From contig JAJOIW010000151.1 in assembly GCA_021209225.1 (NCBI GenBank), positions 1 through 50,896 on the forward strand: 50,896 bases of DNA. The letters run 5' to 3'. Source of the DNA: Verrucomicrobiota bacterium (GTDB lineage: Bacteria > Verrucomicrobiota > Verrucomicrobiia > Limisphaerales > JAJOIW01). Of the stretch, positions 1-8,517 are shown piece after piece. Below the pieces are notes generated by a model, which was not told the DNA's origin, ran no database searches, and saw only the letters and a list, made by a program, of their open reading frames with translations. Made by a program: the position numbers and the translations under genes. Numbering within the stretch: position 1 is the first letter of the stretch; every line of letters starts with the position of its first letter.

Positions 1-2
1 CA

Positions 3-308
3 CGCTCTTTTGGCGTGCGGGTTTATACCATCGCTATCGGAAAGCCCGGCTCGGAAGAAGTGGTCGATGAAAGAACCCTCCGCATGCTGGCGGGAGGACC
101 CGAAGGGCGCTTTTTCAAGGCTACGGATAATTCGGCACTCACCCGCATCTTTGACCAGATCGACAGCCTGGAAAAAAGCCTGGCCGAGAGTTCCCGTGTT
201 TATGATATGGCGGATTATTATTACCAGTACCTGAACTGGGCCATTCTATTTTTCCTGGTCTCGCTTTTTTTACGATTTACTTTTTTAGGAAACCTTCTGG
301 AGGATTAA
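3..308 (+). CDS. BatA-like VWA-domain membrane protein, C-terminal fragment
   Basis: The reading frame is open from the left edge, so this is only the C-terminal ~100 residues. It begins with the RVYTIAIG strand typical of the last part of a von Willebrand factor A domain in the Bacteroidota aerotolerance (Bat) proteins, continues with a helix of the type ATDNSALTRIFDQID, and ends with one hydrophobic membrane segment (about LNWAILFFLVSLFLRF) and a short charged tail. BatA proteins anchor a periplasmic VWA domain in the inner membrane and are normally encoded downstream of moxR on the same strand. Here moxR lies on the opposite strand and converges on it, which is unusual. Family call rests on the fragment alone. 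Confidence 0.6.
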   Translation, partial: RSFGVRVYTIAIGKPGSEEVVDERTLRMLAGGPEGRFFKATDNSALTRIFDQIDSLEKSLAESSRVYDMADYYYQYLNWAILFFLVSLFLRFTFLGNLLED

Positions 309-367
309 AGATGACCGTCCTTCATAGAACTTGTCTGAAAAGCATGGTGGTGTACTTTTTAGGCAGG

Positions 368-1339
368 TTAGCCGCCGATAGCTACTTTCTGCAGCACAGA
401 CGATATAATCTGGCGCGTAGTTATACCGTCCGCCTCCGCTTCATAATTCAGGATGATACGATGGTTAAAAACATCGCTGACCAGGGCTTTGACATCTTCG
501 GGAAGAACGTAGTCGCGGTAATTAAAGAACGCATGCGCCTTCACGGCTTTGTACAGGGAGATTCCTGCCCGGGGCGAAACCCCGAAAAGGATATAGCGGG
601 CTTCCTCCTTTAACCCGTACTCTTCGGGATTCCGGGTGGCAAAAACCAGCTCCACAATATACTTCTCCAGCGATTCCGAAATAGTTACCGTGTTAATATG
701 CCGTTTGATCTCTTCGATCTCCTTTTTGTTCAGGACATGGTGGATGCTGGGGTTAAAGTCGTAGCCCGAGACCCGTTGTATCATTTCAAGCTCCGAGCGC
801 TTGTCGAGGTAATCCACATACACCTTCATCATGAAACGGTCTACCTGCGCTTCCGGCAGGGGGTAGGTGCCTTCCTGCTCTACGGGGTTCTGGGTGGCCA
901 GCACCAGGAAAGGGGTGTCGGGCCGGAACGATTCCTCCCCAATGGTGATCTGCTTTTCCGCCATGGCTTCGAGCAGGGCCGACTGCACTTTTGCCGGTGC
1001 CCGGTTCACTTCGTCTGCCAGGATGAGGTTCGAGAAAATAGGCCCTTTTTTTACTTCAAAATCGCCTGATTTCTGGTTGAAGATCATGGTTCCCACCAGG
1101 TCGGAAGGCAGGAGATCGGGGGTGAACTGAATCCGCTGAAAACCCAGGTCCAGTACCTGGGCCAGGGAGTTGATCGTTTTGGTTTTGGCCAGGCCGGGAA
1201 CCCCTTCCAGGAGAATATGACCATCCGTAAAAAGACCGATCAGCAGTCGGTTGATCAGGTGTTCCTGCCCGATCACGGCCTTGCCTATCTCGGTATGGAT
1301 TTCACTTATTTTACGATGAAGATACTCTTTTCTTTCCAT
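368..1339 (-). CDS. MoxR family AAA+ ATPase
   Basis: A 323-residue AAA+ ATPase of the MoxR type, thought to act as a chaperone for maturation of membrane or VWA-containing complexes. Walker A is GVPGLAKT (46-53), Walker B LILADE (105-110), sensor 1 ATQNP (148-152), followed by the family signature EGTYPLPEAQVDRF and a C-terminal lid domain containing SPRAGISLYKA. Length is normal for the family. The start follows the prmC stop by five bases on the same strand, so the two are probably cotranscribed. The usual DUF58 and VWA partners do not follow it on this strand; a VWA fragment lies convergent at the left edge. Confidence 0.9.
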   Translation of the reverse strand: MERKEYLHRKISEIHTEIGKAVIGQEHLINRLLIGLFTDGHILLEGVPGLAKTKTINSLAQVLDLGFQRIQFTPDLLPSDLVGTMIFNQKSGDFEVKKGPIFSNLILADEVNRAPAKVQSALLEAMAEKQITIGEESFRPDTPFLVLATQNPVEQEGTYPLPEAQVDRFMMKVYVDYLDKRSELEMIQRVSGYDFNPSIHHVLNKKEIEEIKRHINTVTISESLEKYIVELVFATRNPEEYGLKEEARYILFGVSPRAGISLYKAVKAHAFFNYRDYVLPEDVKALVSDVFNHRIILNYEAEADGITTRQIISSVLQKVAIGG

Positions 1340-1344
1340 AGGTA

Positions 1345-2172
1345 TTATTTCTTTATTTCCAGGAATCTTTCCTTCCCGAAAAAGTCTTTCAGCAGTCTTA
1401 CATGGCTGTATCCCCGTTCTCTGAAAACAGCGGCGGTTTCCTCTCCCAGGTAACTGTTGATCTCTACCCAGATCGCCCCTCCCGGAGCCAGGTGTTGCAG
1501 GCCTGTTTCCGCAATGTGGCGATAAAACACCAGGGGGTCCTGATCCGGGACAAAAAGCGCCAGGTGAGGCTCGAAATCCAGGACATTTTTCCGCATTTCG
1601 GGCTTTTCGTTCTCCTTGACATAAGGGGGATTGCTGATGATGAGATCAAATGTATCTGCCGGAAAAGGGTTTTCGAAATCCAGCATGTTGGCAGGAGCAA
1701 AGGTTACCTGCGCTCCGTGGGCCAGGGCATTGCTTTCTGCGGTAGTGAGGGCATGGTCTGAAATATCAATGGCAAAGACCCGGGCTTCCGGAATTTCCAG
1801 TGCCAGCGTTACGGAAATACAGCCACATCCGGTGCCGAGATCAAGGATGGTCTTCGGGGTCAGCGACGAGACCCGGCTGACCATTTCTTCAGTCTCCGGC
1901 CGGGGAATCAGTACGGAAGGGTTTACCGCAAAGCTCCGGTTCATAAACCAGGCTTCTCCCAGGATGTATTGTACGGGTTCCCCCTGGTTGATCCGTTCAA
2001 TATAAAATTCGAGGGAATCCGCCTGCCGGTCGGTTTCACCCACCAGCAGATCGGTCCTGCTGATTCCCCAAAGCTTCTGTAAAAGCAAAAAAGCGATCTC
2101 ACGGGCCTCGTCCTTGCTGTAGAACCAGATTCCCTCACAAACCTTCTCGTAAATTTCTTTCAGACTTCTCAT
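1345..2172 (-). CDS. prmC: peptide chain release factor N5-glutamine methyltransferase PrmC
   Basis: Transfers a methyl group from S-adenosylmethionine to the glutamine of the GGQ motif in release factors RF1/RF2. With the start at 2172 (MRSLKEIYEK) it is 275 residues, normal for PrmC; a longer frame reaches 2241 but its extra 23 residues do not look like the family. Seen motifs are LIPRPET (88-94), the SAM-binding loop DLGTGCGCIS (111-120) and the substrate-binding NPPY (181-184). The helical N-terminus and the phrase FAVNPSVLIPRPETEE resemble Bacteroidota homologues. It sits directly upstream of moxR. Confidence 0.93.
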   Translation of the reverse strand: MRSLKEIYEKVCEGIWFYSKDEAREIAFLLLQKLWGISRTDLLVGETDRQADSLEFYIERINQGEPVQYILGEAWFMNRSFAVNPSVLIPRPETEEMVSRVSSLTPKTILDLGTGCGCISVTLALEIPEARVFAIDISDHALTTAESNALAHGAQVTFAPANMLDFENPFPADTFDLIISNPPYVKENEKPEMRKNVLDFEPHLALFVPDQDPLVFYRHIAETGLQHLAPGGAIWVEINSYLGEETAAVFRERGYSHVRLLKDFFGKERFLEIKK

Positions 2173-2281
2173 GTATAAGCTATCTGCTTTAAGACACCCG
2201 CTTCGTTCCATGCCCGTACCCGAATCATCCGATGCTTCCAAACGGGCGGTTCAGGACTATATCGCTAAAGGATTGGTCGGT

Positions 2282-3064
2282 TTATAATTTCCGGACCCAG
2301 ATATTTCTGAACTGGTTTTTATTTCCATGATCCTGCAGCGATATCACGTCTTCCCCGTGCGCTTCCGGGTAATTATGAAGCCCTATATAAAGCGTAAGAC
2401 CATTAATGGTGGCATTGTTCTGAACCACCACCCCGTTATGAATCACGGTGACGTTGGCGGGAGAGTCCAGGCGGCCGTCAGGCTTAAAGCGGGGTGCCCG
2501 GTAAATAATATCGTAAGTATTCCACTCCAGCGGACTCTTCATGGCGTTCACCAGGGGAGGATGATCCTTGTAAATGCTGCCTGCCTGGCCGTTGGCATAT
2601 GTACGGTTATTATAGCTGTCGAGAATCTGGATCTCGTAACGGTTCTGGAGGAAAACGCCGCTGTTTCCACGGCCCTGGCCCACACTTTCCACCACGTCAG
2701 GGGCACTCCACTCAATATGCAGCTGGCAATCCCCGAACTTCATTTTGGTCTGTATGCCTCCGGAGCGGGGCACCACCTCAAAATATTCATTGTTGATCAC
2801 TTGCCAGGGTGCCGGCTTTTTGGGGTCTTTCGTGCTTACCCACTGATCCAGGTTCTTCCCGTCAAATAGCACGATGGCATCGGAAGGAGCATCGCCCGGG
2901 TTCTTTCCCGGTGTAATGACCTTTACTTCCGGTTCCCAGATCTCCGTCATTTCGGGCTTCATTTTCATGGGAGACTCTTTCGGGGGAGCGTCGGAGTATT
3001 GTGCCCGGGCAGTACCCAGAACAAGGAGGAAGGTTGAAAGTGCTGTTAAAAATCGGGTCATCAT
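2282..3064 (-). CDS. secreted DUF1080 (3-keto-disaccharide hydrolase-like) protein
   Basis: The frame opens at 3133, but the start at 3064 (or 3061) gives a clean signal peptide, MMTRFLTALSTFLLVLGTARA, with probable cleavage after ARA. The mature part is a concanavalin-like DUF1080 domain: it begins near DAIVLFDGKNLDQWV, carries GRGNSGVFLQNRYEIQILDS in the middle and ends QFRNIWVRKL. Members of this family in Bacteroidota, Verrucomicrobiota and Planctomycetota act on glycosides, and some are 3-keto-disaccharide hydrolases; the substrate here cannot be read from sequence. No sugar-utilisation genes are adjacent, so its pathway is unknown. Confidence 0.85.
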   Translation of the reverse strand: MMTRFLTALSTFLLVLGTARAQYSDAPPKESPMKMKPEMTEIWEPEVKVITPGKNPGDAPSDAIVLFDGKNLDQWVSTKDPKKPAPWQVINNEYFEVVPRSGGIQTKMKFGDCQLHIEWSAPDVVESVGQGRGNSGVFLQNRYEIQILDSYNNRTYANGQAGSIYKDHPPLVNAMKSPLEWNTYDIIYRAPRFKPDGRLDSPANVTVIHNGVVVQNNATINGLTLYIGLHNYPEAHGEDVISLQDHGNKNQFRNIWVRKL

Positions 3065-3077
3065 GGTTGGTATATGA

Positions 3078-3600
3078 TTAAAATTCAATAAAAGTATCAA
3101 TCTGTTTTTCCACAAACCGGGCGTAAACCTCAAAGGTAAATGCTCCGTCGGAAAAATGTGCCAAAATATTGGCTAATTTTATACGTAATCCTAAAATATC
3201 TGCATTCAGATAGGCCAGAACATCACTGAAATGACTTAAGCCCACGGCGTTGCCGTAAGCTCCGGAAGACACCCCCACCAGGGCTATTTTCTTCCGGCTG
3301 AAGCTGTCCGGATGCCGGAGCGCATCAATAAAAGCTTTCAGGACGCCGGGAAAAGAGCCGTTATATTCCGGGATAATAAAGATCAGCTTGCTGTGGGCGT
3401 CGATCTTTTCCTGGAAAGGGGCAAACGCAGGGTCAGAGGCCCCGTACATATTGGAAAAAATGAAATTGGGGGGGGAGATCCTTCAGGAAAATGAGCTGGT
3501 GCTCCTGGTCTTTTTCCGACAGGCGCCGGGAATAATACTCCGCTATCCTGGCTGAAATGGAATTTTCACGATTTGTACTTACTATAATACCTATACTCAT
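3078..3600 (-). CDS. NADPH-dependent FMN reductase family protein, frameshifted
   Basis: A flavodoxin-like NAD(P)H-dependent FMN reductase. The N-terminal part (start at 3600, MSIGIIVSTNRENSIS) has the first beta strand and FMN phosphate loop; the C-terminal part carries the family hallmark PEYNGSFPGVLKAFIDAL and GVSSGAYGN. The two halves lie in different frames. The break is at a run of eight G on the plus strand (3468-3475): with seven, the protein reads continuously through KDLPPNFIFSNMYGAS. The corrected protein would be about 173 residues, normal for the family. A sequencing error is most likely; a true pseudogene or phase-variable tract is possible. Confidence 0.75.
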
Positions 3601-3671
3601 GGAACGGGGAGGCTTTCTTAAAAAACAATATTGCGGCGTATGAGTTCTTAGCACATGTGCAAAAATATTCT

Positions 3672-3679
3672 TAATTTTG
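3672..3679 (+). promoter_or_regulatory. Bacteroidota-type -7 element upstream of fba
   Basis: TAATTTTG matches the Bacteroidota -7 consensus TAnnTTTG and ends 29 bases before the aldolase start codon, in an AT-rich gap. I do not see a good -33 TTTG at the expected distance, so support is partial. It fits the view that the left part of the window comes from a Bacteroidota genome. Confidence 0.4.
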
Positions 3680-3708
3680 TCATTTAAAAAATTAAACCTG
3701 AATATCCG

Positions 3709-4779
3709 ATGAGTCAGTCATTAATAAAACCCGGAGTGGTTACCGGAGAAGCATTGAACCAGCTTTTAAGAATTGCTAACGAGAAAAACTTTGCCATACC
3801 GGCGGTAAATGTGGTAGGCACAAACTCTGTCAACGCCGTTCTGGAAACGGCCAGAGCCGTCAATTCACCGGTGATTATCCAGTTTTCCAATGGCGGAGGC
3901 TCATTTTATGCAGGGAAAGGCCTTTCTAACGACGGGCAGAAAGCAGCAGTAGCCGGTAGCATATCAGGCGCTCTGCACGTGCACAACCTGGCGGAAATGT
4001 ACGGTGTTCCGGTGGTGTTGCATACCGATCACTGCGCCAAGAAGCTGCTGCCCTGGATCGACGGCCTCCTGGATGCCGGTGAAAAACATTTTGCCGCTAC
4101 CGGAAGTCCGCTTTTCAGCTCTCATATGATCGACCTTTCGGAAGAGCCGCTGGAAGAAAATATTGAAATTTCGAAGCGTTACCTGGAAAGAATGGCGAAG
4201 CTGGGAATGACCCTGGAGATAGAGCTGGGTGTGACAGGTGGAGAAGAGGACGGCGTGGATAATTCCGATGTGGACAGCTCAAAGCTTTATACCCAGCCGG
4301 AAGAAGTAGCCTATGCGTATGAAGAGCTGCTGAAGATCAGCCCGAACTTTACCATTGCGGCGGCGTTCGGTAACGTACATGGGGTATACAAGCCCGGAAA
4401 CGTATCTCTGAAGCCGGTGATCCTTAAAAACTCGCAGGATTACATTCAGAAAAAATACGGTACGGGAGACCTGCCGGTAAACTTTGTGTTTCATGGCGGT
4501 TCCGGTTCATCAAGGGAAGAGATCCGGGAGGCTATCGAATACGGTGCCATCAAAATGAATATCGATACCGACACCCAATATGCCTTTACCCGCCCAGTCG
4601 TCGACCATGTTCTCAAGAATTACGATGGCGTCCTCAAACTCGAGGGAGAAGTCGGGAATAAAAAAGTATACGATCCCCGTTCGTATCTGAAGAAGGCTGA
4701 ACTGGCCATGGCCAATCGCATGATCGAGGCTTGCAATGACCTCAACTCCACCGGGAAATCCATCTTCGGCAAGGTCTGA
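3709..4779 (+). CDS. fbaA: class II fructose-bisphosphate aldolase (probably chimeric)
   Basis: Zinc-dependent aldolase of glycolysis and gluconeogenesis, cleaving fructose 1,6-bisphosphate to glyceraldehyde 3-phosphate and dihydroxyacetone phosphate. At 356 residues it is the long FbaA type. HTDHC (105-109) holds the catalytic Asp and a zinc-binding His; further family motifs are LEIELGVTGGEEDGV, AAAFGNVHGVYKPG and FVFHGGSGS, then the DTDTQYAFTRP region near the C-terminus. Codon choice changes abruptly close to codon 280-296: before it Leu is almost never CTC and Val rarely GTC; after it both dominate. I infer that the 5' part is Bacteroidota and the 3' part Verrucomicrobiota, joined in a conserved stretch. 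Confidence 0.93.
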   Translation: MSQSLIKPGVVTGEALNQLLRIANEKNFAIPAVNVVGTNSVNAVLETARAVNSPVIIQFSNGGGSFYAGKGLSNDGQKAAVAGSISGALHVHNLAEMYGVPVVLHTDHCAKKLLPWIDGLLDAGEKHFAATGSPLFSSHMIDLSEEPLEENIEISKRYLERMAKLGMTLEIELGVTGGEEDGVDNSDVDSSKLYTQPEEVAYAYEELLKISPNFTIAAAFGNVHGVYKPGNVSLKPVILKNSQDYIQKKYGTGDLPVNFVFHGGSGSSREEIREAIEYGAIKMNIDTDTQYAFTRPVVDHVLKNYDGVLKLEGEVGNKKVYDPRSYLKKAELAMANRMIEACNDLNSTGKSIFGKV

Positions 4780-4806
4780 TCCATCCCATTTCCAGTAACA
4801 AAGATG

Positions 4807-4840
4807 AGCCGCCCCGGAATCCTCCTGTGGCGGCTTTTTC
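4807..4840 (+). terminator. Rho-independent terminator of fba
   Basis: Arms AGCCGCC and GGCGGCT enclose a 15-base loop and are followed by a T run on the plus strand, 28 bases after the aldolase stop codon. Confidence 0.8.
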
Positions 4841-4859
4841 CTGATTCCAACGGTTCCAT

Positions 4860-4894
4860 AAAAATGGCCCACCTGGGTTTCCAGCGTGGGCCAT
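4860..4894 (-). terminator. Rho-independent terminator for the minus-strand gene at 4919-5527
   Basis: Perfect nine-base arms ATGGCCCAC (4864-4872) and GTGGGCCAT (4886-4894) separated by 13 bases. On the minus strand the stem runs straight into TTTTTAT. It lies 24 bases past the stop of the secreted protein gene and faces the fba terminator. Confidence 0.8.
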
Positions 4895-4918
4895 GGTCTG
4901 AAATGCGGGGTAATCCGA

Positions 4919-5527
4919 TCAGTTGAGCAATGGGATCAATCGTGCTTTTTCCCCGTGATAAACTCCGGGTGAGATATATGAATTGCGGTAAAGATAATTG
5001 AGTTCCGCCAGTTTTTCCTCAGGTGTCAGGCTCGCGTCATAAACCACGGCGTTTGTGGATTCGTCCCAGTGCGCGCGACCGCCACCGGGAGTGGAGGATG
5101 CGCTGGATGTCCAGGTTGTCGTCTGAGAATAGGCGCCCTGACTGTCTGGATAAAACCCGATCCCTTCACCACTGCTCTGGTGATAGGTCACATTCTCCAC
5201 TGTGGTTTGGGTAGTGGCCCATTCCACCGAATCCGAATTGTAGTCCGCGTATATCGGTGATCCCATTTCTGTATCGCTGTATCCCAGAGAATTGAAATAG
5301 TTCCACACAGCCTCTCTCAAGGACTTGAGCTTTTCCTCAGGCAGATCGGGCATGACCTCACTCTGAGCATCCTCATACGAAGTCCAGGCTGATTGGTTCT
5401 CAACCATTTCCTCCGTCACAGTCACAACCTCAGAAACAACATCATCCACTTCCTGACTCAGAATGGTCATGGGTAAACAAATGGTGGCAACTGCGGCCAT
5501 ACCAGCAATGATCAAGGGTTTTTTCAT
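4919..5527 (-). CDS. small secreted protein of unknown function
   Basis: I do not recognise the family. The start at 5527 gives MKKPLIIAGMAAVATICLP, a typical signal peptide probably cut near ILSQE; a longer frame to 5572 only adds polar residues before it. The mature 180 residues are acidic, begin with a helical stretch (EVDDVVSEVVTVTEEMVEN), and contain a Ser/Thr/Gly-rich middle (TTTWTSSASSTPGGG) and a C-terminal segment LTPEEKLAELNYLYRNSY. It follows the NHL-propeller gene on the same strand by 62 bases and ends at its own terminator, so the two may be cotranscribed. Both being exported suggests envelope work, but no function can be assigned. Confidence 0.6.
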   Translation of the reverse strand: MKKPLIIAGMAAVATICLPMTILSQEVDDVVSEVVTVTEEMVENQSAWTSYEDAQSEVMPDLPEEKLKSLREAVWNYFNSLGYSDTEMGSPIYADYNSDSVEWATTQTTVENVTYHQSSGEGIGFYPDSQGAYSQTTTWTSSASSTPGGGRAHWDESTNAVVYDASLTPEEKLAELNYLYRNSYISPGVYHGEKARLIPLLN

Positions 5528-5589
5528 GGGGATTTTTTTTATTATTTTGAAATTTTCAGCCAAAGCATCCACAATTTCAGGGTTCCGGT

Positions 5590-6630
5590 TCAGTCAAGAA
5601 TGGATGATTTGACCAGTTTGGTGATTCTTCCACGAACATTCCAATCCATGACCAGGATATTTCCATCATGGTCAAAGCAGGCTCCATGGGGTGCTGTGAA
5701 TATGCCTGGCACCCAGTCTTTGGATTCGGTGCCGAAATTCGCCCAGAATTTATTGTCCGGATTATCGCCCAGGAATGCGACCGGGTTATTATTTTTATCC
5801 AGGAGGGTGACACGTCCCTGAAGCTCAGCAACAACCGCCATGTCTCCCTGAAATGATACAGAACAGGGACGACGCAAAAATGGAGCAAACACCGACACAT
5901 ATTCCCCGTCCAGATCAAAATATTGCAGTCGGCGGTTTTCGCGGTCACACACCATCAACATCGGCTTTTCACCACGGGTATCTATCCCAATACCATGGGG
6001 CGTATTGAATTTGCCGGGTTCAGCGCCTCTCCCACCAAAGGATTTAACGTATGCCAATTCAGATGTATACTTGTGTATATAATTCTTCCCGTACCCATCA
6101 GTCACAAAAACATCTCCATTCGGTGCCACGGCGATAGATGTTGGTTTGTATTCATTGGGTGCTTTATATATTCCTGAGGCTTCAGGATAGGGAAGTGTCC
6201 AGACCACTTTCCCGTCGAGGGTGATTTTAATGGCCTGGGATTGGCTGAGGTGGGCGGCATAGATGTAGTCGACGCCATTTTCCTGGCGGATGAGGAGATG
6301 ATGGATGCCGGAGAATTCACTCCCAAAGAATCCCTGGTATTCCCCTTTCGGGTTAAAGATCAGAATGCCTCGGGCCGTATCTGTCGGAACAAAGATTCTT
6401 CCATCGGACGCCACCGCCACCGATCCATGAGTGGATCCAATGCCATCGCTTCCGGGGACGAGTCCCCAACCATCAACCGGTGAGTACCAATAGGCACCAG
6501 ATCCGGTTGAGATGGATTTTTTTTCGTGATGCTCGGCCTGGGTGGATATGATTGCTGACACCATTGCCACCGCAGCCAGCATGGCTACCCCCGCACACTT
6601 CGATTTCATGAGCCTGATTTCTGGTTTCAT
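5590..6630 (-). CDS. secreted NHL-repeat six-bladed beta-propeller protein
   Basis: Start 6630 or 6609; both leave a hydrophobic signal peptide (GVAMLAAVAMVSAIIST) with likely cleavage after TQA. The mature part is built from NHL-type blades, seen as THGSVAVASDGRIFVPTD, PTSIAVAPNGDVFVTDGYG, NTPHGIGIDTRGEKPMLMVCD and FTAPHGACFDHDGNILVMDWN. NHL propellers bind proteins or ligands, and peptidyl-alpha-hydroxyglycine lyase-like members cleave modified peptides; nothing here decides which. It lies between two other exported or membrane-anchored proteins on the same strand. Confidence 0.8.
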   Translation of the reverse strand: MKPEIRLMKSKCAGVAMLAAVAMVSAIISTQAEHHEKKSISTGSGAYWYSPVDGWGLVPGSDGIGSTHGSVAVASDGRIFVPTDTARGILIFNPKGEYQGFFGSEFSGIHHLLIRQENGVDYIYAAHLSQSQAIKITLDGKVVWTLPYPEASGIYKAPNEYKPTSIAVAPNGDVFVTDGYGKNYIHKYTSELAYVKSFGGRGAEPGKFNTPHGIGIDTRGEKPMLMVCDRENRRLQYFDLDGEYVSVFAPFLRRPCSVSFQGDMAVVAELQGRVTLLDKNNNPVAFLGDNPDNKFWANFGTESKDWVPGIFTAPHGACFDHDGNILVMDWNVRGRITKLVKSSILD

Positions 6631-6708
6631 CTGATTGACCACCATTTATGGCCTCAAGCTCCCTGAAATCACAAGTATTTTCCTGCCCTCCAATGGATTG
6701 GGTGGATT

Positions 6709-7272
6709 TCATGGATGACCCGCTGGGCACATGAATGCGATTTCCTCACGCTTCACCAGGGTGGGAATCAGTTGAAATGGGACATATCCGGTAATGACCC
6801 CACCAAAAACAAAGGATTCCTGCATACCCAGGTGGCGGAGGAGCGATTCGAACTGGCCCACCTGGCAATCCGCCTGGCAGATAATATTCATAACCATGCC
6901 CTGATTTGTCACGCACCAGCCCGGCTCAATTAAAGGTTCCAGCTCACTCATCCGGACATCCTCCCGACTCACGTGAATCCGGCAAATATCAAATCCGGCT
7001 TTGGCCCACTCTCCATCCGCACCTGAGCCATCCGATCCATGAAAGAGGGTCATTGAGCGCTCAGCAGGAGATGGCTGTATGAGGACTTGATGCGGGAGTC
7101 GGGGTAATTCCTGCTTCTCCGGCATTTCGCGATTCTCTGCAACGCCCGATTCCTCAGCCTTCTGGATATCCCGCGGAGGGAATCCAATCCGGATGCGGTT
7201 CATTTTGCCCAGGTAGGACAGTGAGACTCCCAGCAGCGTCGACAGGATCAGGGTGAGAAGGACCCATTTCAT
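6709..7272 (-). CDS. membrane-anchored protein of unknown function
   Basis: I do not recognise this 187-residue protein. It starts with a hydrophobic segment (MKWVLLTLILSTLLGVSLSY) that could be a signal anchor, followed by a charged, proline-rich linker (residues about 30-75) and a compact C-terminal domain with three cysteines (WCVTNQ, IICQADCQ) ending EIAFMCPAGHP. It is on the same strand as pheA upstream and the NHL gene downstream, with about 170 bases after the corrected pheA stop. Confidence is for it being a gene, not for any function. Confidence 0.55.
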   Translation of the reverse strand: MKWVLLTLILSTLLGVSLSYLGKMNRIRIGFPPRDIQKAEESGVAENREMPEKQELPRLPHQVLIQPSPAERSMTLFHGSDGSGADGEWAKAGFDICRIHVSREDVRMSELEPLIEPGWCVTNQGMVMNIICQADCQVGQFESLLRHLGMQESFVFGGVITGYVPFQLIPTLVKREEIAFMCPAGHP

Positions 7273-7444
7273 CTCAGTTTTCTCCGATGGAATTGTCGTT
7301 GTCGCCTCATAGTGGAATGGACCGGCACTTCATCTCACCGGGATTCCGATGCCAGCATGGTTTTTCATCGTCCGATCCATGTCCCGTATGAAGGCGAATT
7401 TTGTCCTGAAATGAGGATGGGATGTCGCTGACTCCACCAATCGT

Positions 7445-8517
7445 TCAGGAATTCTGAGCGTCCACCGGGTATGAACCGAGAATTTTGAGGAAGTTTGTGC
7501 ATTCCCGGAGTTCTTCAATCGCATCAGATGTGGGGGATTTGTCAAAATGCCCGGTGAATCCACAAAAAACAGGTACTCCCAGGCTTTGCGTTTGCTGGGA
7601 CGACTTTCAATTTTTGTCAGGTTGAGTTCGTAATTCTGGAAGATTTTCAGGGCGGTGTGGAGGGCCCCCACCTCGTGACGCAGAGAAAACATGAGGCTGG
7701 TGCGGTCGCGGTCCGTGGGGGGACTGCATTTTCTTCCGAGGACAAAAAAGCGGGTGACGTTGTCCGGATTGTCCTGGAGGCTGGCTTCAATGATGTCCAG
7801 GCCATAGGTTTCTGCGGCAAGCGCACTGGCGATGGCGGCCGTCTTGGGAGTTTCCGCGGCCTTTTGAGCAGCCCGGGTTGTGGACGATGCCTCAATGACT
7901 TCGGCGTAAGGCAGATTTCTCATCAACCACCCACGACATTGAGCCAGTGCCTGCGGATGGGTGTGCAGGACTTCAATTTCACTTTTCTTAATTTTCCCCA
8001 CCAGACAGTGTTCGATAGGCATCACGATCTGGGCAACAATCTTCAGGTCGCTATCGATAAACATATCCAAGGTATGTGTGACCACTCCTTCTGTTGAGTT
8101 CTCAATGGGAACCACTCCATAGTCAGCCCGATGATGTGCTACCTCGTTGAAAACATCTGCAATAGTCTTCTGGGCTGCATAGCGCAGGCTGGCGCCAAAT
8201 CGCTTCATGGCAGCCTGGTGTGTGAATGTCGCTTCAGGCCCCAGGTAGGCGATGGTCATGGTCTTTTCCAATGCCAGTGACGTCGACATGATCTCCCTGT
8301 ATATGGCTTTCAAGGACTCATTCGGCACCGGGCCGGGATTTGCCTTGCAGACTTTGTCCAGCACTGCCAGCTCGCGGTGTGGGGCATAAATCTCCTCTCC
8401 TCTGGCAAGTTTGATTTCACCTATGGCCAGTGCGTGCCGGGTGCGGTCGTTCAACGCCTGGATGATTTGCTCATCCAATTCGTCAATTTTCTGCCTATGG
8501 TATTCAAGGTTTGCCAT
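7445..8517 (-). CDS. pheA: bifunctional chorismate mutase / prephenate dehydratase, frameshifted near the C-terminus
   Basis: Commits chorismate to phenylalanine: an AroQ-type chorismate mutase domain (about 1-90, beginning DELDEQIIQALNDR), a prephenate dehydratase domain (from TIAYLGPEATFTH, with VPIENSTEG and DNVTRFFVLG), and a C-terminal ACT domain carrying the phenylalanine-binding ESRPSKRKAWEYLFFVD. After FVD the frame slips; inserting one T near 7556-7560 restores GHFDKSPTSDAIEELREC and KILGSYP before a stop at 7445, giving the normal ~357 residues. As read, the frame instead runs on to 7330 with unrelated residues. The start overlaps the scpB end by 67 bases. Feedback control by Phe through the ACT domain is expected. 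Confidence 0.9.

Noticed and set aside
311-613. 100-residue plus-strand frame with a good ribosome-binding site just after the VWA gene
   Set aside because: After about 15 residues it reads antisense to moxR. It could be the start of a gene cut by an assembly join, but cannot be supported as a protein.
2171-2287. 38-codon plus-strand frame starting at the prmC start codon
   Set aside because: Too short, no family resemblance, and its ATG overlaps the prmC start; the remaining gap probably holds the prmC promoter.
4620-4872. Minus-strand frames opposite the aldolase 3' end
   Set aside because: Shadows of the conserved aldolase coding strand; they cross the fba terminator.
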